Source: WGOA01 sp964429745 (GTDB lineage Bacteria > Bacteroidota > Bacteroidia > Chitinophagales > BACL12). From it: a stretch of DNA of 18,326 bases. Numbering within the stretch: the stretch's first letter is position 1; each line of letters begins with the position of its first letter. Below the pieces are notes generated by a model. It searched no databases, was not told the origin of the DNA, and was given only the letters and a program-made list of their open reading frames with translations. A program made the translations under genes and the position numbers. Shown piece after piece: positions 12,989-18,326 of this stretch. The DNA lies in assembly GCA_964429745.1 (NCBI GenBank), contig CAYSDI010000071.1:1-18326 (forward strand), read 5' to 3'.

Positions 12989-14644
12989 CTACCGAAACAG
13001 CTCACAAAACGCAAACACCTCCCCGTCAAAAAGGCCTTGGTCGCTAAGTTTCAGGCTCGGAATGACCAGCAAGGCCAAAAAGGACAGGCTCATGTAAGGC
13101 GCTTTCAAGTGACTCCCCAGCGCTTTGGCGCGGGTGTCCAGCGATTCGTAGGCTTCAGCTACTTCCCAGCCGTCCTGGTCGCTCATCAGGCCGGCAATGG
13201 GCAGGGCAAGCAAAGCTGTTTTTAGGGCGGCATCCGCCACCGATATGCCGCCGCCGTTGGCCACCAGCGCATTGATGGCAGCGGCCAGGGCTTTGTCGTC
13301 GGCACCCACGGCAATAATGTTGTGGCTGTCGTGGGCCACCGTGCTGGCCAGCGCGCCTTGCCGCAGGCCAAAGCCCTTCACGAAAGCAATGGCGGGCGCC
13401 GCCACCTGATAGCGATTGTACACCACCAGTTTGAGCAAGTCGTCGCCGGGCGAGGCGACTGCCCATTCGCCCGAAAGCGGCGTGGGTACCCAGGCACTGC
13501 TGGTGACCAATTGCCCGTCGTGCACCACGATGGCTCTAAGTTCAGCGCCCTCGGCAGCCACCTGAAGTTGCTCCGGGAGCAGCGGCAGCGCAGCAAATTT
13601 GTTGGGCGCAGCGGTCGGGACGCGATCCAGCAGCGTTTTTCCGTGACGGGCAACTTCGCGGCCCCCGATCCAGGTTTGCATGACTTCAAAGCGTTCCAAG
13701 TCCTTCACCGCAATGAAATCAGCCGGATCGCCAACCCTGAGCTGTCCAATGGGCAGGCGGTAGTGCCGCACCGGATTGTAGCAGGCCGCGCGCAGCACGT
13801 CAAAAAGTGGTGCGCCATTGGTCACCGCTCTGGCCACCAGCTGGTTGATGTGCCCGTGCACCAGGTCGTTGGGGTGTTTGTCGTCCGAGCAAAACATGAC
13901 CCGATCGGGATGGGAGAGGAGCAGCGGCCAGAGTGCGTCAAAATTTTTGGCTGCGGAGCCTTCGCGGATCAAAATATGCATGCCGCAGGCCACTTTGTCC
14001 AACGCTTCCTCCAGGGTAACGCACTCGTGGTCGGTTTCTATTCCAGCGGCTGCATAGCGCGCGGCATCCCTTCGTCGGAGGCCCGGTGCATGGCCGTCAA
14101 TGGGCTTGCCCAGCGCCTTGGCCGCATCTATTTTGGCCATAAGTTCCGGATCGGCGGCCAAAACGCCCGGAAAATTCATAACTTCTGCCAAGTATCCGAT
14201 ATCCGGGCGATCGAGCAATCGCGCCACTGCTTTTGCGTCTAGTGTTGCTCCTGCGCTTTCAAATCCAGTTGCCGGAACACAACTGGGAGCCCCAAAACAG
14301 CTTTTAAACGGGCTCCGGGCTGCGTTTTCCAGCATAAAAATCACGCCGGTTTCGCCCAAAACATTCGCGATTTCGTGTGGGTCAGACACGGACCCTACCG
14401 TTCCGTGAACTACCGCCATCCGCGCAAACTCGGTCGGGGGGAGCATAGAACTTTCCACGTGAACGTGCGCATCCACAAAACCTGGCATGATAATGGGTAG
14501 AAGGCTTACGGGCGAAAAGGCCTGGTTGTCCTCTAGCGGCGTAATCCGTTGAATAATACCGTTTTGTACAGTTATGCGACCCGGAAAAATACGGTTTTGA
14601 TGAAGGTCTACGAGTTTCCCGGAGATGGAAAAATTAAAAGCCAT
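12989..14644 (-). CDS. ade: Adenine deaminase
   Basis: The 551-residue protein is a full-length member of the Ade family of the amidohydrolase superfamily, which converts adenine to hypoxanthine and ammonia in purine salvage. Metal and active-site landmarks are PGFVDAHVHVESSML (His60, His62), AEVMNFPG (Glu154), PIDGHAPG (His185), ETDHECVT (His206) and FCSDDKHPNDL (Asp254, Asp255). The C-terminal domain characteristic of Ade, absent from simpler amidohydrolases, carries VAHDSHNIIAVG and NGGGISV. The ATG at 14644 gives the usual N-terminal strand FSISGKLVDLHQNRIFPGRI. It appears to be a single-gene unit ending next to the 11-bp repeat array. Confidence 0.95.
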   Translation of the reverse strand: MAFNFSISGKLVDLHQNRIFPGRITVQNGIIQRITPLEDNQAFSPVSLLPIIMPGFVDAHVHVESSMLPPTEFARMAVVHGTVGSVSDPHEIANVLGETGVIFMLENAARSPFKSCFGAPSCVPATGFESAGATLDAKAVARLLDRPDIGYLAEVMNFPGVLAADPELMAKIDAAKALGKPIDGHAPGLRRRDAARYAAAGIETDHECVTLEEALDKVACGMHILIREGSAAKNFDALWPLLLSHPDRVMFCSDDKHPNDLVHGHINQLVARAVTNGAPLFDVLRAACYNPVRHYRLPIGQLRVGDPADFIAVKDLERFEVMQTWIGGREVARHGKTLLDRVPTAAPNKFAALPLLPEQLQVAAEGAELRAIVVHDGQLVTSSAWVPTPLSGEWAVASPGDDLLKLVVYNRYQVAAPAIAFVKGFGLRQGALASTVAHDSHNIIAVGADDKALAAAINALVANGGGISVADAALKTALLALPIAGLMSDQDGWEVAEAYESLDTRAKALGSHLKAPYMSLSFLALLVIPSLKLSDQGLFDGEVFAFCELFR

Positions 14645-14659
14645 GGCCTAAAAATGGCG

Positions 14660-14692
14660 TAAAATTATTGTACGGTTGAACCTTTTTGCGAA
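14660..14692 (-). promoter_or_regulatory. Candidate ade promoter
   Basis: On the minus strand TAATTTTA (14667 down to 14660) matches seven of eight positions of TAnnTTTG, 15 bases before the ade ATG. TTCG at 14692-14689 stands 21 bases upstream as a poor -33 element. Confidence 0.28.
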
Positions 14693-14744
14693 CAGCCTGT
14701 TTCAAAGCCTCATCCCATTCTAATTAACCCTCAAGCAAAAAACC

Positions 14745-15692
14745 ATGATTAAATTGAGAAATTTCCTGCCCTTCCTGATGCTGGGACTGGCCGCCTTCAC
14801 GTTCGCTTCGTGCGACGATGATGACGACGATGACCTACTGGACATTGTGGACACGGCAATTGCCGATGCCCGTTTTACGACCCTGGTAGACGCGCTAACA
14901 CGCGCCGACCTGGTGAGCACCCTTCAAGGTGATGGTCCGTTTACCGTTTTCGCTCCCACGAATGACGCGTTCACGGCCTTTTTGGCAGCGAACGGTTTTG
15001 CCAGCCTGGACGACGTTCCGGTTGACCTTTTGACCAACATTTTACTCAATCACGTAGTGAGCGGAAAAGTGTTGTCTTCTGACCTGACCGCTGGTTACAT
15101 CAGCACCCTGGCCACTGAATCCACCACCGACAACAACATCAGCGCGCTGGTGAACCTGACGGGTGGCGTATTCATCAACAGCTCCGAAGTGATCGAGACC
15201 GACATCGAAACCACCAATGGCGTGATTCACGTTGTGAGCAGCGTCATTGGTATTCCTTCGGTGGTAGACATTGCGCTGAACAACAGCAACTTCAGCACCC
15301 TGGTAGCCGCGTTAACGCGCGCCGATCTGACCGTTGATTTTGTGGGCACACTGAGCGGCGTGGGTCCTTTCACGGTATTCGCTCCCACCAACGCTGCCTT
15401 CCAGGCCCTGTTGGACAGCGACCCTATCTGGAATACCATTAACGACATTCCGGTAGCCACGTTGGAGGCGGTTCTTTTGTACCATGTTGTTAGCGGTGCA
15501 AACGTGCTGAGCAGCACCCTGAGTGACGGTCAGGTAATTACCGCCTTGAGCGGTGGCACCTTCACCATCAACATCACCGGCAGCGCTGTTTCTATTACCA
15601 CCAGCAGCAGCGGTACTGCCAACATCACAGCAGTTGACGTACAAGGCGGCAACGGTGTGGTCCACGTGGTGGACGCCGTATTGATTCCCTGA
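14745..15692 (+). CDS. Lipoprotein with two fasciclin (FAS1) domains
   Basis: The 315-residue protein starts with a signal peptide ending in FASC (lipid-attached Cys23), followed at once by seven aspartates, a tether that in Bacteroidota is compatible with outer-surface export. Two FAS1 domains follow, about residues 32-165 and 168-315. Each has the motif pair FTTLVDALTRADL...GPFTVFAPTNDAF (second copy FSTLVAALTRADL...GPFTVFAPTNAAF) and the closing NGVIHVV (second copy NGVVHVV). FAS1 domains mediate cell-cell or cell-matrix adhesion; the ligand is unknown. The copies are alike at DNA level too (for example around 14883 and 15300), indicating an internal duplication. A strong terminator lies about 95 bases after the stop, so this is a monocistronic unit. 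Confidence 0.94.
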   Translation: MIKLRNFLPFLMLGLAAFTFASCDDDDDDDLLDIVDTAIADARFTTLVDALTRADLVSTLQGDGPFTVFAPTNDAFTAFLAANGFASLDDVPVDLLTNILLNHVVSGKVLSSDLTAGYISTLATESTTDNNISALVNLTGGVFINSSEVIETDIETTNGVIHVVSSVIGIPSVVDIALNNSNFSTLVAALTRADLTVDFVGTLSGVGPFTVFAPTNAAFQALLDSDPIWNTINDIPVATLEAVLLYHVVSGANVLSSTLSDGQVITALSGGTFTINITGSAVSITTSSSGTANITAVDVQGGNGVVHVVDAVLIP

Positions 15693-15723
15693 TCGCCAAA
15701 AGGTCGCCAAAAGGTCGCCAAAA
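15691..15723. repeat. Three tandem 11-bp units (GRTCGCCAAAA) after the fasciclin gene
   Basis: gatcgccaaaa (15691-15701), ggtcgccaaaa (15702-15712) and ggtcgccaaaa (15713-15723) follow each other exactly, with a decayed fourth unit beginning gatcatcgaaa. The first unit overlaps the stop codon. Confidence 0.9.
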
Positions 15724-15785
15724 GATCATCGAAAGACTGTTGACAGGGAGTTGGCCTTCCTGCTCACATACTATCCTTAATTGAT

Positions 15786-15818
15786 GCAAAGGCTCCTTCG
15801 GGAGCCTTTGCTTTTTTT
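15786..15818 (+). terminator. Strong intrinsic terminator of the fasciclin gene
   Basis: A perfect 11-bp stem, GCAAAGGCTCC and GGAGCCTTTGC, closes on a TTCG tetraloop and is followed directly by seven T (15812-15818). This is the only textbook rho-independent terminator I find in the window. Confidence 0.95.
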
Positions 15819-16009
15819 GGGCAAACTGTATGCAAAAAAGGCTGAATGCAGAACCGCTAAAGGCTCAGCAGACCATGCATAAGCCGCGTAAATATGTCGC
15901 GGAAAACAGGGATGGCTGAACCCGTTTTTCGGGGAGGGGCGTATACAATGAAGAGAGGGAGGGAGTGTTTTATAAAGCGCTATTGCTGCCCACTTTTTGC
16001 CCATAACGT
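15819..16009. other. Intergenic stretch with no recognised gene
   Basis: I find no gene here. There is a small CCGCG/CGCGG hairpin (15884-15902, loop 9), a purine-rich run (about 15950-15968) and an unremarkable 29-codon ATG frame near 15829. No clear TAnnTTTG box precedes the next gene. Confidence 0.5.
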
Positions 16010-16447
16010 ATGTTATTCTATTCTACTGCATTTAAAAATTCCCTGAGAATTGCCTTCTTTTTGGGTGTGTTGTTTTTGGTGTTTAGCGGCTGCCAAAAGC
16101 CACAGGGTAACAGTTGGGACGGCACCTATTGCTACCGCTGGAAAGAGGAATTTAGTGGCCAGCAGAAAGTAGTGGAATTTTTGAACACTTGTTCAGGAGA
16201 GCACGAGCAACTTGTGGTGCTCAGCCGCGAAAATGCTGTAAGTATTGACGGTCCGGAAGGAGCCAGAACCTTTGCGCTGACTTCTGCACAGGAAGGCCGC
16301 CATGAGGCTACGCACCAGGATTGCAACAATCAGCCTTACACCATAACATATGTTGTGTATAAGGTAGGAAAAAGTATCTTGTTGGAAACGTCCTGGAACG
16401 ATGGCCAGGAGCACTTGCGCCGCACTTCGTACACGTTGATGGATTAA
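16010..16447 (+). CDS. Small lipoprotein of unknown function
   Basis: The 145-residue product has a basic N-terminus, a hydrophobic core (AFFLGVLFLVF) and a lipobox FSGC (Cys28), so it is exported and lipid-anchored. The mature part of about 117 residues contains three more cysteines (in TYCYRW, NTCSGE and HQDCNN) and alternating hydrophobic strands ending RTSYTLMD, suggesting a small beta-rich domain of the lipocalin-like or META-like type common in Bacteroidota. That fold suggestion rests on pattern only. The ATG at 16010 is chosen because it gives a complete signal peptide. It converges on xseB with 66 bases between the stops, where I see no terminator. Confidence 0.75.
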   Translation: MLFYSTAFKNSLRIAFFLGVLFLVFSGCQKPQGNSWDGTYCYRWKEEFSGQQKVVEFLNTCSGEHEQLVVLSRENAVSIDGPEGARTFALTSAQEGRHEATHQDCNNQPYTITYVVYKVGKSILLETSWNDGQEHLRRTSYTLMD

Positions 16448-16513
16448 GGGTGATGCTCTCGCTTCTGCCGGACCCTATCTGCTGCAGTTTGCCCTTTCCT
16501 GTAGCCGCCAGCC

Positions 16514-16714
16514 CTACAGCCCCAAGTCGGCAATGATGGCACTGACTTTCTGCTCGGTATCGCGCAGTTTGTCGTGGCAAAAGCGCAGCAGCATGCCAGC
16601 GCGTTCTACTTTGAGCGCCAGTTGATCAATCCCAATTTTTCCCGATTCCAGCTCGGCCAGAATGGTTTCCAGTTCGGCGGCAGCGCCTTCGTAGGTTAGG
16701 TTTTCTTCTTTCAT
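16514..16714 (-). CDS. xseB: Exodeoxyribonuclease VII small subunit
   Basis: The 66-residue protein shows the XseB pattern: LTYEGAAAELETILAELESG near the start (family consensus SFEEALxELExIVxxLExG), IGIDQLALKVERAG in the middle and a helical end. Several XseB chains assemble with one XseA into exonuclease VII, which degrades single-stranded DNA from both ends. Its ATG shares one base with the xseA stop codon (TGATG arrangement, 16712-16716), so the two are translationally coupled. Confidence 0.92.
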   Translation of the reverse strand: MKEENLTYEGAAAELETILAELESGKIGIDQLALKVERAGMLLRFCHDKLRDTEQKVSAIIADLGL

Positions 16715-18219
16715 CAGTGCGTAGCTACAAAATTTTCTCCCGGCAATGGAGCCTTTCGAGCCTCCACGGCCTCTACCCGGGCCGTCAGTTTTTGCGCAAA
16801 CAAGGTAATGTCCAATTCAGCACCAACGGCCGACTGATCCGCCGTTGCCAGCGCCTTGCCCTGGTAGCGCACAATCGCGTATCCCCGGGCCAGTGTGGTG
16901 TCCGGATTCAACAGGCGAAGGGCTCCTTGGGCCTTGCTCAACCCCGGTTCCGCCTGTCGAATTGGGAGCAGCGCCAGCCAATTCAACCGCCGATACCGCT
17001 CTAATTGCAGGGCTTCGGTGCGCAACAATTGCCGGCTAAGCGATTGCAGTTGATGCGTTTGCCCGGCCAAAACTGCCGGTGCCTCCTTGCGCAGCAGTTG
17101 AATCGGGCTTTGCCGGATCCTGGACTGGCTCACCAGCAATCGGCTCTGCCGCCCCGCCAATTCCGTGCGAAGCGCACGGGCTATCCGGTTGCCAATCTGG
17201 TGCAAGTTACCGCGCCGCCGCTGCGTGCTGCTAATGGCTCGAATTTGAAATCCTTCCTGTGCCACCCCCAATCGGCCGCGCTGGGTTTTTAATTCGCGAA
17301 CGGCTAAAAAACGGATGCGCTCCATGCGTTCCCGCTGGTCCATTTCAAAATTAGCGGCGCGGTCCAGCAGAAAAGCAGCAACCGCCGTCGGTGTTTTTGC
17401 GGCGGTATGCGCCACTTCGTCGGCCACGCTGCGGTCCGTTTCGTGCCCAATGCCCGTGATCAGGGGAAGGGTCATCGCGGCAATTGCAACCGCCAATTCC
17501 CGATCGTTAAAAACGTCTAAATCCAGGCGAGAGCCGCCTCCGCGAACCAGCACCACCGCATCGAATAGCTTTGCTTCCGTACTTTTTTCTATGTTACGCA
17601 GCGCAGCAGCCACTTCCGCGGCGGCCCCTTCGCCCTGAACTTTGACCGGAAACAACGTGATGCCAAAGCGGTAACCGTACTCGTTGCGCAGCAAATGCCG
17701 CACAAAGTCGGCGATGCCCGCAGAATCCGGAGCGCCCACCAACGCCAGGCGCTGAATAACTCGGGGCATCGGTACACCGGCGTTCTTGCGCAGTAAGCCG
17801 GAGGCCTGCAGAAAAGCCAGCGTTTCCTGCTTGCGTTTTTCCTGCTGCCCCAGTACGAAGCCCAAGTCCACTTCGCGCAGCACCAGCTTGAGGCCGTGAA
17901 CGGGGTGAAAACTCACCGCCACGGCACACTGAATTTCGCTGCCCCGGCGCAGCACCTGGGGCGCTTCGCTGCCCAGGGCGTCCAGAATGCGGGCGTAGTC
18001 GTTTTTCCAGACCACGGCCTGGGCTTTGGCCACCAGTTGGCCGTTGCGCTCTTCGGCCAGGTCCAGATAGACATGCCCGCTGCTGTGCACGTTCCACTGG
18101 GCAATTTCGGCCCGAATCCAATACACCGCTCCGCCGGTGCGCTCCGAAATGGCCTTGCCGATGCTCCGGTTGAGCTGCTCCAGGCTGTAAACTTTGCTTT
18201 CGGGTTGCTGCTCGGCCAT
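16714..18219 (-). CDS. xseA: Exodeoxyribonuclease VII large subunit
   Basis: The 501-residue protein has the XseA architecture: an N-terminal OB fold (about residues 8-110; VYWIRAEIAQWNVHSSGHVY, then LDLAEERNG), the catalytic domain starting near LALVGAPDSAGIADF, VLVRGGGSRLDLDVFNDREL (226-230 core) and ITGIGHETDRSVADEVAHTA (GHETD 258-262), then a long charged coiled-coil arm (about 300-440) that binds XseB, and a short C-terminal segment with LARGYAIVR. It is the nuclease subunit for single-stranded DNA in repair. The length is a little above the usual 400-460, mainly in the arm. The ATG at 18219 lies 7 bases after a -7 box. It is followed by xseB with a one-base overlap. Confidence 0.96.
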   Translation of the reverse strand: MAEQQPESKVYSLEQLNRSIGKAISERTGGAVYWIRAEIAQWNVHSSGHVYLDLAEERNGQLVAKAQAVVWKNDYARILDALGSEAPQVLRRGSEIQCAVAVSFHPVHGLKLVLREVDLGFVLGQQEKRKQETLAFLQASGLLRKNAGVPMPRVIQRLALVGAPDSAGIADFVRHLLRNEYGYRFGITLFPVKVQGEGAAAEVAAALRNIEKSTEAKLFDAVVLVRGGGSRLDLDVFNDRELAVAIAAMTLPLITGIGHETDRSVADEVAHTAAKTPTAVAAFLLDRAANFEMDQRERMERIRFLAVRELKTQRGRLGVAQEGFQIRAISSTQRRRGNLHQIGNRIARALRTELAGRQSRLLVSQSRIRQSPIQLLRKEAPAVLAGQTHQLQSLSRQLLRTEALQLERYRRLNWLALLPIRQAEPGLSKAQGALRLLNPDTTLARGYAIVRYQGKALATADQSAVGAELDITLFAQKLTARVEAVEARKAPLPGENFVATH

Positions 18220-18226
18220 ATGCCGG

Positions 18227-18260
18227 GAAAGTTAACCCAAATCCTGAAACGGCCCGAAAA
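18227..18260 (-). promoter_or_regulatory. Putative xseA-xseB promoter
   Basis: On the minus strand TAACTTTC (18234 down to 18227) matches seven of eight positions of TAnnTTTG. A TTTT (18260-18257) stands 22 bases upstream as -33. The start codon is 7 bases after the -7 box, suggesting a leaderless or nearly leaderless mRNA. Nothing else is seen in 18261-18326. Confidence 0.45.
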
Positions 18261-18326
18261 CGTGAACCGCTTTTGTAGAATGGTTATCTTTCCTTGCGGC
18301 TTCAAAGCCTGGCCTTTTTTTACCTG

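Noticed and set aside
12331..13029. A 232-codon minus-strand frame with an 11-residue periodic N-terminal part
   Set aside because: The periodicity is the forced result of translating the 11-bp DNA repeat, and the rest is antisense to the 12016 gene.
13322..14242. A 306-codon forward frame opposite adenine deaminase
   Set aside because: It lies wholly within the well-supported ade gene on the other strand and has no recognisable motif.
15777..16004. A 75-codon minus-strand frame
   Set aside because: It runs through the strong forward terminator hairpin and has no family motif.
1..18326. tRNA, rRNA, insertion sequence, integrase or defence system
   Set aside because: I found no cloverleaf or rRNA-like sequence, no transposase, integrase or nuclease-toxin signature and no terminal inverted repeats; the only nuclease is housekeeping exonuclease VII.

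Overview
The window looks like chromosomal DNA from a Bacteroidota bacterium, possibly a Saprospiria-type environmental lineage (inference). The evidence is a set of Bacteroidota-type -7 boxes (TAnnTTTG) close to start codons, weak or absent Shine-Dalgarno sequences, lipoproteins with Bacteroidota-style lipoboxes followed by acidic or charged tethers, and 'SRGVCWST'-type surface modules. Most genes are G+C-rich (one 60-base line in moaE counts 36 G+C). A 100-base run of N at 11707-11806 is a scaffold gap, so the window is not truly contiguous there.

Region by region: 1-429 is the 3' end of moeA. 430-1608 holds a degraded surface lipoprotein and a gene-poor stretch. 1609-2781 is an AT-rich multi-pass acyltransferase-like gene that looks acquired. 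2836-4112 is a compact moaD-moaE-moaC operon with its own -7 box and a C-tract-rich leader. 4258-5592 is an exported FAD-dependent amine oxidase. 5593-6121 contains relics, including a piece of an alpha/beta-hydrolase esterase. 6122-7837 has a divergent pair: a MOSC-domain protein (-) and a short-chain dehydrogenase (+). 7911-10366 is an SGNH-like protein plus MBOAT pair, a probable O-acetylation unit. 10375-11902 has moaA (-) diverging from a MoaD/ThiS-like small protein (+) that runs into the gap. The tail of a BNR-repeat protein comes out of the other side. 12016-12849 is an unknown soluble protein. 12851-12982 is a 12-copy 11-bp tandem repeat. 12989-14644 is adenine deaminase (-). 14745-15818 is a two-domain fasciclin lipoprotein with a strong terminator. 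16010-16447 is a small lipoprotein. 16514-18219 is xseA-xseB (-).

The unifying theme is molybdenum cofactor biosynthesis. MoaA and MoaC make cyclic pyranopterin monophosphate from GTP, MoaD and MoaE convert it to molybdopterin, MoeA inserts molybdate, and the MOSC protein probably acts in cofactor-dependent chemistry or sulfur handling. These genes are spread over about 11.5 kb and interrupted by unrelated genes, some degraded or of foreign composition, as if an older cluster had been broken up by insertions. I do not see a clearly new multi-gene system. The best leads are the MoaD/ThiS-BNR pair hidden by the gap, the 11-bp tandem array, the C-tract leader of moaDEC, and promoters that abut start codons.
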